Positions 10,781-20,689 of a stretch of 64,000 bases of DNA are shown here, one piece after another. A program made the position numbers and the translations under genes. Source of the DNA: Vesta saturnalis (lineage: Eukaryota > Arthropoda > Insecta > Coleoptera > Lampyridae); the NCBI GenBank assembly GCA_036346205.1, contig JARFJB010001678.1, positions 485,001 through 549,000 on the forward strand, read 5' to 3'. The notes below the pieces were generated by a model. The model saw only the letters and a program-made list of their open reading frames with translations, ran no database searches and was not told where the DNA came from. Numbering within the stretch: position 1 is the stretch's first letter; each line of letters starts with the position of its first letter.

Positions 10781-10783
<3 letters not shown>
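10320..10783 (+). repeat. GC-richer short element ending in (TA)n
   Basis: Purine-rich segment (GAGAAAGAGAAAGAAGGGAAA and similar) between the truncated mariner and a TA tract. It contains a hammerhead-like stem II plus GAAACGTC (10,662-10,695) and a B-box-like AGTTCGATTCG about 45 bp upstream, but no convincing A box. The open frame across it (10,227-10,925) starts inside the antisense transposase and ends in TA-encoded Tyr-Ile repeats, so it is not treated as a gene. It may be a distant relative of the units at 14 and 20 kb. Confidence 0.4.
10662..10695 (+). ncRNA. Degenerate hammerhead-like motif
   Basis: Helix TGGCAA / TTGCC followed by GAAACGTC. The 5' core reads TTGAAAA instead of CTGATGA, with three core changes, so activity is not expected. 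Confidence 0.3.

Positions 10784-10849
<66 letters not shown>
10784..10849. repeat. (TA)n microsatellite
   Basis: About 33 TA dinucleotides at the inner edge of the right 11-kb arm, mirroring the tract at 172-219. Confidence 0.97.
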
Positions 10850-10852
<3 letters not shown>

Positions 10853-10880
10853 CTTGTATAACATACTCGACGCGAAATAC

Positions 10881-11340
10881 TATATACCGTCAAAATGTAT
10901 ATATTCAGATTTCAATAAAAAATAGTAGTTTACTCTCGAGTCTAATAGGAGTCGAGCGTAGTTTTCGGCGAGGGTACAAAATCTAAAACTTTATATTTTT
11001 CGGTACATATTATGCTGCGTCGCATGTGCAAGTAGCGATTGATTATGCTGATAAGAAAGAGTAGTTTATTCTTGAGCCTAATAGGGGTCGAAGGTACTAT
11101 TCGAAGCAACGGCGAGAGTACAAAATCTAAAACTTTATATATTGTGGTTACATACTATGCCGAGTCGCATGTGCAAGTAGTGATTGATTCTGCTGATAGT
11201 AAAGAGTAGTTTACTCTTGAGCCTAATACGCCTGAAATCAATTGGGGTCGTAGCTTGTCTTAATGTGGCAGCGCCACGGGATTTTTAAAAACGGCATGGG
11301 GTAAAATTGTTTATTAATAGTACAAATTAGTACAAAGTAA
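10881..11340. repeat. Right arm of ~11-kb inverted repeat
   Basis: Inverted partner of 1-178. Here the arm holds about 2.3 tandem units of ~140 bp (TAGTTTACTC at 10,926, TAGTTTATTC at 11,063, TAGTTTACTC at 11,205), each with GTACAAAATCTAAAACTTTA and GTCGCATGTGCAAGTAG. The outer end reaches GTACAAATTAGTACAAA, matching the first bases of the window. Confidence 0.75.
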
Positions 11341-11940
11341 GTACTATATAATCCGATGTTTCGTTTGATTCTCTTCATTTAGACTTGCTAGCTTAAAAGA
11401 GGTGGATAACATTTATAGCGGGCAACACTTCAAATATCAAGAATGAAGATTTCTGAAACAAAATTGCTTTTTAATCACTATTCAGTTGTAATTCAAAGGT
11501 TTAAAGATTAATTAAATTAACTCGCGAGACAATGAATCAAGTTTAGTGATGCGGGTTGCATATCTTAAGTAGATTCAGGAACCAATTTTTTAGTTCAGCA
11601 TTTCAGATCCTCATAGCAGAGAACAATCTGGTTTCATCATCTTGGTCTGGCATATTGAAATAAGGTCCTGTTTGTCGAAATTTCTTAGACCAACACATTG
11701 ACATAAGATTTCTTTGGAGTTAATATCTTGGCGTACACCCTAAGGTCCTCTATCCTGGGATCTGCATTCCAATACTTTGGAATCAGATATTCTTTAAATT
11801 ACAGTTATTGGGAAATTATGAATCCCATTTTCAGACAAAAAACAGTATATAGCAACATTGGTAAAACTTATTAGAGCACCATCTTTGGGTATAACTTTAA
11901 AACTAGTGTTTTTGCAAAAGAATTTCAAAGTTGGTTTGCA
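11341..11940. other. No gene seen
   Basis: Mixed-composition sequence without a supported reading frame, RNA gene or clear repeat. Confidence 0.4.
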
Positions 11941-12744
11941 TCATAAAATATTACAAATAAGCAAGAACTAACCAGCAAACAAACACAAAGCAGGTAAACG
12001 TGCAAACCTACACAAATTAGTTACAAACAAACACACAAACACAAGAACACAAAAAAGTTACAAAGACTCAAATGCACAATGGTAATATACAAATTCAGCA
12101 TCACGCAGACATATACGGGGTGCGCGTTTAAAAACGCAAATGTACGATCAGGTACACAAAGAATCTAACAAACAAGCATACTAGCCAACCAACAAACAAA
12201 CAACACCCAAAAGTGGATACACACAAACAATTGAAATAAAAAATTATTATTAATTTTATTAAATACATAAATAAAAAGTTTGCCTCGAAATAAAAGATAA
12301 CAAATGACTCACAGGACACACACCAATACGCAACAATAGACACAGATACGTACGCACTCCCACCCATTCCCAGACACCCACAAACTCACACGTAAGCAAG
12401 CACACGAACAAAAACATCCATTCATGCGCTTACCCAGTCACTCTCACCTACCTACTAGCACAATCATACACACACCGACGCACTTATGCCCAATCACACC
12501 TCCCTCCCGCACACACCCGTCGGCGCGTACACACAAAAACAAGCAAACTAGTGAATTAACAAACTAACCAACCAATAAACACAAAACACTTAAACGCGTA
12601 AACATACAAGCATAAACAAACTAATCAACAAACACGCACGGAAACACAAATAGTAAGTTATTCAAAACACAAAACATACAAATATGCTAACACAGAAACA
12701 TAAAAGGTTACTAACGCACAAAAATGCGAACGACCAACTTACGC

Positions 12745-12805
<61 letters not shown>

Positions 12806-13140
12806 CTATACCCACACACAAAACCACCGCAAAGAAAAACATCAGTTACTCCACGCATAAACATACAAACACAAAGGAACAAAAATGCACATATATATCA
12901 ACAAACAACACAATAAAATCAAATGAACAAACAAGTTACTCAAGTCCCAAACATACGCAAACAAGAAAACAAGTTACTCAAACCTTGAACATACAAACGC
13001 CCAAACACACACACAAACAAACCAATGAAGGAAAGAAACACAAGTCATTGAACGCCCAAACATATCACATTCAAACAAACAATAAAATGAAAGAAACAAG
13101 CAAGCTATGCCAAACCCAAACATCAAACACTCAAACAAGT
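11941..13140. repeat. Degenerate CA/CAAA low-complexity region
   Basis: About 1.2 kb of drifting CAAACA, CACACA and ACAAACAAAC repeats, interrupted near 12,240-12,300 by plain AT-rich sequence. Thr/His/Asn-rich reading frames here are repeat artefacts. Confidence 0.9.
12747..12798. repeat. (CA)n microsatellite
   Basis: An uninterrupted run of about 26 CA dinucleotides within the low-complexity region. Confidence 0.97.
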
Positions 13141-13475
13141 AAATAAAAGTCTTCCGGCAAATTTTTTCCATTTACTAGCAACAAAAAATCTGCCAATGTG
13201 TAGAGTTGCATACTAATTCTAAAATATGTTTTCATTTCTTGCAACAAAAATTCTGACTTTCTAAATCCTCTTTTATCTATTACAATGGATATAGCTTGCC
13301 CTGATTTAAAGATTGTTTTTCTAACCAGTTGTTTGATAATTGACTGTTTTCCAACATACATCTATCAGTTTCTTACATCATACTACTTATTTCTTAAATT
13401 TTATGCACAAAAATTGAAAAAAACTGTCTTACCTTGGACTTTCTCTTGTTTATATAACAGGTATGATTAAACAAA
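13131..13475 (-). CDS. Possible exon pair, product unrecognised
   Basis: The minus-strand frame from 13,361 encodes 76 residues starting MYVGKQSIIKQLVRKTIFKS and ending NLPEDFYLLV. It has mixed, non-repetitive composition unlike the low-complexity frames next to it. Just upstream on the same strand, TCCAAG|GTAAG is a good splice donor and CTGATAG before ATGTATG could be an acceptor; splicing would join CYINKRKSK to MYVGKQ across an intron of about 80 bp. I do not recognise the protein. It may be part of a transposon gene or chance. Transcript evidence would decide. Confidence 0.2.
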
Positions 13476-13735
13476 CTGTACCTTTTTTAATTATTAAACG
13501 TTTAAATACAACCATTACAATAAATCACGTTTACAGATCAAAATGTTCAGAGAAAGTAATAACTGTGTGCACGTGTTAGAAATTTTAATTCGACCTATAA
13601 AAGAAACTTATTTAAAGGATACAGAAACAATTTCAGGAATCTGTTAAAGAGCCTAGAATTCTGATGCACAATCGTAAGCAATTTTAATTAGATATTACAT
13701 CTAACCAAGTGCTTGCATACATAGGAGAGAGCAGT
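13476..13735. other. No gene seen
   Basis: AT-rich sequence without supported features. Confidence 0.35.
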
Positions 13736-14040
13736 AGATCACTCAAAGTGAGAACAACGTCCGCAAGGACGAAACAGAAAGATCAGGAATCGCCGAAGAC
13801 GAATAATCGAACGAAGACCACCGCATTCAATGGGAAAAAATACAGATAGTGGCAAAGGACGAGAATACAACTCGCCGGAAGCTTTAAGAAGCCACATATA
13901 TCGCACCAGCAGAATATCCAATATTCCAAGGTAGTGAAGAACTGAAAACCCATATGGATTCCAATAATGCGCGAAGATACACTTGTGCAATAGGTTACGG
14001 CGCAATAATCTACTGCGCAACCACGAATAACGTGTAATAA
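13736..14040 (+). repeat. Tail part of tRNA-headed hammerhead unit
   Basis: Matches the downstream half of the units at 19.4-20.3 kb: AGAAGCCACATA, CCATATGGATTCCAATAATG, CGCGAAGA and TACTGCGCAACCACGAA. It lies directly before another unit head at 14,056, so this locus is the remainder of a head-to-tail array. The beginning (CGTCCGCAAGGACGAAAC, about 13,756) also recurs, diverged, at 19,316. Confidence 0.7.
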
Positions 14041-14055
14041 AAATATATACTAGAT

Positions 14056-14127
14056 TACTCAGTGGCTCAGCGGTAAAGGTATCAGACTTGTAAGTGAAGG
14101 TACCAAAGTTCGGATCTGAAAGTAGTC
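14056..14127 (+). promoter_or_regulatory. tRNA-Thr-like head with Pol III A and B boxes
   Basis: A box TGGCTCAGCGG (14,063-14,073) and B box GTTCGGATCT (14,108-14,117) have exact tRNA spacing. Counting the A box as tRNA position 8 puts CTTGTAA at positions 32-38, an anticodon loop with UGU, so tRNA-Thr(UGU) is the likely source. The acceptor and T stems are degenerate, as usual in SINE heads. The first TTTT on the sense strand is at 14,319-14,322, so a Pol III transcript would be about 265 nt and include the ribozyme. Confidence 0.7.
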
Positions 14128-14197
14128 AAGTGATTAGGAAAAAACATACCACATAAAATCGACTCAAGTTCGAAAACAGTCCTTCTCAGAACTAAGC

Positions 14198-14232
14198 CTG
14201 ATGACGGAAGCAGAGTCCGCTTCCGAAACGTC
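14198..14232 (+). ncRNA. Hammerhead-ribozyme-like motif, best copy
   Basis: Core CTGATGA, a 6-bp stem II (GGAAGC / GCTTCC) with a 7-nt loop, then GAAAC-GTC. Cleavage would follow the C at 14,232. Stem III is reduced to AC/GU with no loop, as in minimal hammerheads of retroelements that are thought to work as dimers. One extra C stands between the core and stem II, a departure from the canonical motif. Flanking GC/GC and outer ACAGT / ACTGT could form stem I. Activity is unproven. Confidence 0.6.
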
Positions 14233-14318
14233 GCACTATAAAAGCAAAAACTGTGGAAATAGGCCTATCAACTCAACTAATATGAAACCAGTTACAAAAC
14301 ACTTATACAGAACAAGTG

Positions 14319-14322
14319 TTTT
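14319..14322 (+). terminator. Possible Pol III terminator TTTT
   Basis: First run of four T on the sense strand downstream of the A box at 14,063; it would end a transcript just after the hammerhead motif. Confidence 0.35.
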
Positions 14323-14764
14323 CGACTACACATTGAACATGCACACTAAAAGGCTTATGTACAGATAGACCATGCTTAAAATTTCGTACACTTGTAAATT
14401 TCTATGATTGTAAATGTTAATTACGATATTTATTTGTATTTAAACGCATAATAAAGTATATAAATATAATTTGTTAACCAATGCAGTATTTTTGAACAGT
14501 AAATTATCTTTACTGACACCTTAATGTTGTTTACTTCATTTAATACATATAAACATGAACGTGAAAAGCGAGAATTTTATTTCAGTACGTAAGGATTCAT
14601 ACTTATTATATAACCAGAGAAAGGCCAAGGTACAACATTTTAAAATTTTTAGTATTTTTGTACTTAGTGCTTTAAGAAGTTAATTCATATAAGTAAGACA
14701 TTGGATATAGGAAACATGTTTTAGAATGGAAAAGAAATCTATAAATGGGGGTCAAGGTATTGAA

Positions 14765-15411
14765 GGTACCAAAGTTGGAATCTGACAATAGTCAAGTGCT
14801 TAGGAAAAAATCATATCGCATGAGATCGACCCAAGTCCGAAAACAGTCCTTCCCAGGACTAAGTCTGATGACGGCAGCAGAGTCCGCTTCCAAAACGTCG
14901 CACTATAAAGCAAAAACTGTGGAAATAGGCCGATCAACTCAACTAATATGAAACCCTAGTTACAAAACTCTTATACAAAATAAGTGTTTTCGACTACACA
15001 TAGAACATGTAGACTAATAGGTTTCTGAACAGATAGACCATCCTTTAATAGATGGGCTTAAAATTTCTTATACTTGTAAATTTCTATGTTTGTAAATGTT
15101 AATTACGATATTTATTTGTATTTAAACGCGTAATAAAGTATATAAATATAATTTGTTAACCAATGCAGTATTATTGTACAGTAAATTCTCTTTACTGACA
15201 CCTTAATGTTGTTTAGTTCGTTTAATACAAATAAACATGAGCGTGCAAAGTGAGAATTTTATTTCGTTATGTAAGGATTCATACTTATTATATAACCGAG
15301 AAAGGCCAAGATGCAACATTTTTTAAATTTTACTATTTATTTATTACATTGGATATAGGAAACACATGTTTTAGAATGGAAAATAAATCTATAACTGGGG
15401 TCAAGCTATTT
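14765..15411 (+). repeat. Second copy of 666-bp unit with mutated hammerhead
   Basis: A head-to-tail duplicate of 14,099-14,764. The A box is absent because the copy starts at GGTACCAAAG. The tail includes the same TTTGTTAACCAATGCAGTAT and GAGAAAGGCCAAG blocks with scattered differences. Confidence 0.8.
14865..14899 (+). ncRNA. Hammerhead-like motif, core mutated
   Basis: CTGATGA is kept but stem II has a mismatch (GGCAGC) and GAAAC reads AAAAC, losing the conserved core G (G12). Expected inactive. It sits 667 bp after the first copy, the unit length. Confidence 0.5.
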
Positions 15412-15479
15412 AGATGAGACGTTTTATGAAATTAGAACTTTGTTGCAATAAAAATGAAAAAAATATATATTTAAAGACG

Positions 15480-17800
15480 TTTTAGGAAAATGAAGGCCAA
15501 TTTCCCAAAAAAGTTAGATGGTAATAGAACCATTAGCACCTCCAAATGGAAAAATTTACAACTCCATGATTTATCCACTTAAGTTCATACGTGTCACATT
15601 TGTTCATCTTCAAAAAAATTTGGTGGAAGAAAAAAATTTCAAAAATCTCTATTGCTGCCTTTCTGGCTGGTAGACAGCTGAAAGAAACTTGTGGATTTAA
15701 GTGGACAAATCGTAGACAATCGATTAGTTTGTCAATTTTTTATTTGGAGTTGCTAATAAAAACAAACGAACTACACCAATCGACAAGTTTCAGTCATTTA
15801 ATATCTATATGCCAAAACAAAGCTAGGAGATAATAAACACTTTTGATAATGTTTTATTAGCACCTCCAAATAAAAAATGTACTTAACTACGCTCATCCAT
15901 CCAATTCCACAAGCTTTTTTTATTTGCAGACCTGTCAAAAAGGCCGAAATAAAGATTTTTTAAATTTTCTATTCATTTTCACCAACATGGCCCAATGAAA
16001 CACACTTGTGGATTTCAATCTATAGGCGTAGTTATCTAGTAAATTTTTCATTTGAAGACGCCAGTGAAAAAAAAAAAACTTTATTTTCCACCCACTTTTT
16101 TTGCAAGATAGACAAATGAAAGAAGTTTGTGGACCTAAGCCGGCAATCTTTTGGAACAATTTGTAAAATTTTTCAAATTTTTTATTACCACCTAAGTTGT
16201 ATATTTAAGTATACAAAATATTGGATAAACGATAGGCGTAGATGGCTTATAAAGTTTTTCATTTGAAGGTGTGAGAAAAAAAAAATTGAAAAAGCTTAAT
16301 TTGCTGGATAAATAAATGATAGACAATCAATTGGAATAGTTTATAAATTTTTGTACTTAAGAAGTGTTAATAAAACTTTTTCAAAAATCTCGATTACCAT
16401 TTAAATTTTTTGTAACGTGGACAAATGAAAGAAAATAGTGGACTTAAGTGGATAAATTATTAGTATCGATAGACGTAGTTAGGATAAAAATTTTCATTTG
16501 AAGGTGTTAGTGAAAAAATCCAAACTCCAAAACCTTTTTTAAGCTGGGTAAATGAAAGAGACTGGTGCGCTTAAGTGGACAAACCGAGGACAATCGATTA
16601 GAATAGTTTGTAAAATTTTTCATTTAGAGGCGCCAATAAAAATTTCAATTACGATCTAACTTTCTTCTGGGAAAATGGGCAAAGAAAAGACACTTGTATT
16701 GAGAACAATCCATTCGAGTAGTTTGTAAAATTTTTCAGATAATGAAGTTTTCAAAAACCTGTTTCACCTAACCTTCTTTGGAAAGGGGGCAAATGAAAGA
16801 AACACGTGGACTTTAAAAACCAATCTTTGACAATCGATTGGAGTAGTTTATATATACCATCTAGGGAAGTAAACGAATTAAAGAGATAAGCGGATCAATT
16901 TTTGACAATCGATAGGTGCAGTTAGCTTGTAAAACTTTTAGTTTGAAGGTGATGGCGAAAAAGTTCAAAACCCATAATTCTCACTAACTTTTGTTTGGAA
17001 GATGGATAAATGAAATACATCTGTGGAATTCAGTAGATAATAGAGTGAAGTACTCAGTTTGTAAATTTTTCCATTTGGAGGTAATAATAAAAATTTTGAA
17101 AAAAATCTGCGTTGGCATTTAACTTTTTTGGAAAGTGAATAAATGAAAGAAATTTGTGGATTTAAAAGAGGATCAATCGTGGACAATATTTTGGAGTAGT
17201 TTATCAATTTGTTTGGAGATGCTAATAAAATTTTTTCAAAAATCTCCATTACACTTTAACTTATTTTGGAAAGTGGACAAATAGAAGGAACACGTGGACT
17301 TAAAGTGGACAAATCGGAACAGTTCGTTTGTATTGAGGACAATCGATTGGAGTAGTTTATAAAATTCTTCATTTCTAGGTGCTAATGAAAATTTTTCAAA
17401 TATATAGCCATCCACTTTTTTTTCGAAAGTGGACAAATAAAAGAAACTTGTGGAGGTTCAAGTGCAAAAATTTGAGACCCTAATTTCCACCAACTTTCTT
17501 GTGGAAGATAGACACTTGTGGACTTTAAGTGGACAAATCGTGGAGAATCTATTGGAGTAGCTCCTAAAATTGTTCGTTTGGAGATGCAAAAAGAAATTTT
17601 CAAAAATTATTTACCAGTAAACTTTTTTTGAAAGTGGCCGAATGACAGAAATTTGTGGGTTAAGTGGACAAATCGTGATTGTAGCAGATAGTTTGTAAAA
17701 TGTTTCATTTGTTTAAAAAAAATTAAAAAAATCTGCATTTTCACCTGTATTTGGACAAATCAAACTACTTTGTGGACTTAGTGGACAACTGTTTATTCTT
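15480..17800 (+). repeat. Degenerate ~125-165-bp tandem array
   Basis: Recurring blocks AAATGAAAGAAACTTGTGGA, CTTAAGTGGACAAATCG, GACAATCGATTGGAGTAG and TTTGTAAAATTTTTCATTTG in fixed order, spaced roughly 125-165 bp, about 15 units with strong divergence and length change. Small frames within it are not coding. Confidence 0.85.
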
Positions 17801-18774
17801 AATCAATTTTATTAACGGCATTCATTAATGGAACAATCGACGTCCGTTAGCATACTAAATGTTGTAGCCTTAGAAAGAAATAGAATTAAGATTCTTATTT
17901 ACTTATTTTCAACAAAGTGAGACTTTGTTTCATTAATTATAATTTAATATCTGGTTAATACATCATTTCCGTTGCTCGTTTTAGCACGTTAAAGTTAATT
18001 TTTCGAGAACACATTCGAAGGGAGGAAAATCGAATTCAGGAAATGTACGTTAACATTTCTCTAAAAACGTTAACGCTAACCCCTTCAACGGAAAAATCAC
18101 TCACTTGGCAACACGGTAATTTAAAAGTAAATACGAAACAAACAAAAAAAAACAAAATCATGAGGGCAGTGACGTAGAACGCATTGCTTTGTCGTTTCCT
18201 TATACCGAATTACACGCCATGATTTATTTTTTTATTTCACGTTCAAGGTTTTCATGTATGAACAATTACATTCTCGCTTACGTCATAGCAAAAAAATAAT
18301 TGTATTCATTATCGATGATTATTTAAAAAAACAAGAAAAAAAATAGAAATGGCGACCAATTTTATAGGTGTGAATTGTGCTAATTGAAGCCATGAAAAAG
18401 ACATGACCGAAGTACATAAAAATCAAATTCAAGGATAAATCTGTAATTATTCGTTAATTAACGGGATATTAATTGGAATATAAATAGACGGCAAAACAGC
18501 AGATTTGACCTGTGTGTAAAAAAATTTTGGCTAAGGATTATGTTTTTATTTCTGACCAATAGCCTAGTTACACCCGGAAAGAAAACTACGAAAATAGCTT
18601 TACTACTTACTTGTTTATCTCTTATTCTAGTATCGATTCATTTTTTTAGACTTCTTAACCTCAAAAAGTTGTACTTATATTTATTATCATAATAAAAGAA
18701 AACACGAAAAGGTAAATAAACTCTCTGGCATAAAACTCGTACAAAACAATCTTAGCCATTATGGATTCTTTTAC
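17801..18774. other. AT-rich spacer, no gene seen
   Basis: Not visibly repetitive. It has no reading frame of note and no RNA gene. The fragment CTAACCCCTTCAACGG is isolated GC-richer sequence. Confidence 0.4.
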
Positions 18775-19312
18775 TATACGTTCACAGTATTAAACGTTCC
18801 TAAATTCGTATTTTGGGCCACAAAAATTTATGCGTTTGGGCAATACTTATAGGAAATATGATTAAATTCGTAATGCGTGTCAAAATCGCATGAGCGGAAC
18901 TTTAAAAAACAATTGCGTTTATCTAACCCGAGCAAAACCGTGCCGAGGCAACAATGGGACAATGCCGGTTTTATTAATGTTAATACCATAGCATAGTGCT
19001 CTTCTTAAAAAATAAATGACTGGTGCGAAGAGCAATAAATACGCAAATTACTTATATACGATTATGTTTTTGATATTTTAGGGTATTCATGCTAAATTCG
19101 TATTTTGGGAAATAAACCACCTTCACACAACCAAACTTTATGCGTTTGGGCAATAATGAAAGGAAATACGATTATATACCTAACGTATTTCCAAATTAAC
19201 ATATGCTTTAGACTATGAGCAGAACTGTAAAAAAACAATTGCCCGGGCAAAAATGCGCTTAGGTAACAATAGGACAATACCGAATTTATTAATGTTATAA
19301 ACATAGCCATTG
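18775..19312 (+). repeat. ~330-bp CCTAGGCAA-type array, first part
   Basis: Units carry AAATTCGTATTTTGGGC, AAATTTATGCGTTTGGGCAA, AACAATTGCC and a CTAGGCAACAAT-like block. Rather less than two units stand before the hammerhead-unit array interrupts the series. Confidence 0.85.
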
Positions 19313-19381
19313 AGTTCGCAAGGGCGAAATAGGAAGATCAAGAATCGCCGAACATTTCTAGAACGAAGACCACTGCACCAG

Positions 19382-19436
19382 TGGCTCAGCGGCAAAGGTG
19401 TCAGACTAGTAAGTGAAAGGTACCAAGTTTGCATCT
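19382..19436 (+). promoter_or_regulatory. A/B boxes, unit 1
   Basis: A box TGGCTCAGCGG at 19,382-19,392. The B box is weakened to GTTTGCATCT (19,427-19,436), having lost the conserved TTCGA. Confidence 0.6.
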
Positions 19437-19503
19437 GAGAGTAGTCAAGTGCTTGGGAAAAAATTATAAATAACATATGAATTCGACTCAAGTGCGACTA
19501 AGC

Positions 19504-19536
19504 CTGATGACTGAAGCAGTCCGCTTCCGAAACGTC
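19504..19536 (+). ncRNA. Hammerhead-like motif, unit 1
   Basis: CTGATGA, stem GAAGC / GCTTC with loop AGTCC (two bases shorter than in the other units), GAAAC-GTC. Two bases on the 5' side and one on the 3' side of the stem are unpaired, so it is weaker than the copy at 14,198. Confidence 0.5.
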
Positions 19537-19759
19537 GCGCTCAAAAAGCAAAAAAACTGTAGAAATAGGCCGATCAACTCCACTAATAACTCAAAGAAAC
19601 CACATACATCGCACTAGCAGAAAATCCAATAAGCCAAGCTAGTGTAGAAATGAAACCCATATGGATTCCAATAATGCGCGAAGAGCTTAAGCGTAATACA
19701 CCTGCGCAAGAAGTTACTGCGCAACATGCGCAATAAACTTCTGCGCAACCACGAAAAAG

Positions 19760-19873
<114 letters not shown>

Positions 19874-19879
19874 ACTCAG

Positions 19880-19934
19880 TGGCTCAGCGGTAAAGGTGTC
19901 AAACTAGTAAGTGAAAGGTACCAAGTTCGAATCT
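19880..19934 (+). promoter_or_regulatory. A/B boxes, unit 2
   Basis: A box TGGCTCAGCGG (19,880-19,890) and B box GTTCGAATCT (19,925-19,934) at tRNA spacing, close to consensus. This is the best internal promoter of the array. Confidence 0.7.
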
Positions 19935-20001
19935 GAGAGTAGTCAAGTGCTTGGGAAAAAATTATATATAACATATGAATTCGACTCAAGTGCTACTAAG
20001 C

Positions 20002-20036
20002 CTGATGACTGAAGCAGAGTCCGCTTCCGAAACGTC
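20002..20036 (+). ncRNA. Hammerhead-like motif, unit 2
   Basis: CTGATGA, GAAGC / GCTTC stem with AGAGTCC loop, GAAAC-GTC. The predicted cut after 20,036 lies 500 nt downstream of that in unit 1. Confidence 0.55.
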
Positions 20037-20256
20037 GCGCTCAAAAAGCATAAACTGTAGAAATAGGCCGATCAACTCCACTAATAACTCAAAGAAGCCA
20101 CATACATCGCACTAGCAGAAAATCCAATAAGCCAAGCTAGTGTAGAAATGAAACCCATATGGATTCCAATAATGCGCGAAGAGCTTAAACGTAATACACC
20201 TGCGCAAGAAGTTACTGCGCAACATACGCAATAAACTTCTGCGCAACCACGAAAAG

Positions 20257-20261
<5 letters not shown>

Positions 20262-20312
<51 letters not shown>
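20262..20312. repeat. (TA)n between hammerhead units
   Basis: About 25 TA dinucleotides joining unit 2 to unit 3. The length differs from the other tract, and this explains most of the difference in unit spacing. Confidence 0.97.
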
Positions 20313-20315
<3 letters not shown>

Positions 20316-20325
20316 GATTACTCAG

Positions 20326-20380
20326 TGGCTCAGCGGTAAAGGTGTCAAACTAGTAAGTGAAAGGTACCAAGTTCGAATCT
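20326..20380 (+). promoter_or_regulatory. A/B boxes, unit 3
   Basis: A box TGGCTCAGCGG (20,326-20,336) and B box GTTCGAATCT (20,371-20,380), identical to unit 2. Confidence 0.7.
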
Positions 20381-20447
20381 GAGAGTAGTCAAGTGCTTGG
20401 GAAAAAATTATATATAACATATGAATTCGACTCAAGTGCGACTAAGC

Positions 20448-20482
20448 CTGATGACTGAAGCAGAATCCGCTTCCGAAACGTC
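20448..20482 (+). ncRNA. Hammerhead-like motif, unit 3
   Basis: CTGATGA, GAAGC / GCTTC stem with AGAATCC loop, GAAAC-GTC. The predicted cut is 446 nt after that of unit 2. Confidence 0.55.
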
Positions 20483-20570
20483 GCGCTCAAAAAACAAACT
20501 GTGGAAATAGGCCGATCAACTCCACGAATAACTCAAAGAAGCCACATACATTGCACTAGCTAGTTCCAAC

Positions 20571-20643
20571 TAATTATTCATGTTACTTTCGTATGTCAAC
20601 ATAAGTTAAAAAAAGATAGAAACTATCTAGAGCGTTGGAACTA
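20571..20643. repeat. Small inverted repeat
   Basis: TAGTTCCAAC and GTTGGAACTA enclose about 50 bp directly after the truncated third unit. Confidence 0.5.
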
Positions 20644-20670
20644 CTTACTTAAATTAAGGACGTGCAACGG

Positions 20671-20676
20671 TTTTTT
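20671..20676 (+). terminator. T6, first Pol III stop after the array
   Basis: First run of at least four T on the sense strand downstream of the unit 1 A box, about 1.3 kb away, past all three hammerhead motifs. Confidence 0.4.
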
Positions 20677-20689
20677 CGCTCGACTACCT

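Larger units (their letters stand above)
14041..14764 (+). mobile_element. tRNA-headed hammerhead element, first copy
   Basis: A tRNA-like head (14,056-14,127) is followed by a hammerhead-like motif (14,198-14,232) and then a ~430-bp AT-rich tail. From 14,099 onward the same 666-bp sequence is repeated at 14,765-15,411, making a head-to-tail dimer. Animal retrozymes and the Schistosoma Sm-alpha element combine short size, tandem copies and hammerheads in a comparable way. The unit has no reading frame and must depend on other machinery to move. Confidence 0.65.

Noticed and set aside
10227..10925. A 232-residue open frame, the longest on the ORF scale in this window
   Set aside because: It begins antisense to a transposase relic, is purine-rich in the middle and ends in Tyr-Ile repeats from the TA tract. 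No domain is recognisable.
12724..13146. A 140-residue Thr/His/Asn-rich frame
   Set aside because: Translation of the CA/CAAA low-complexity region.
13750..13775. GTCCGCAAGGACGAAAC, which looks like stem II plus GAAAC of a hammerhead
   Set aside because: No CTGATGA precedes it and the diverged copy at 19,316 does not conserve the helix or GAAAC. At most a relic.
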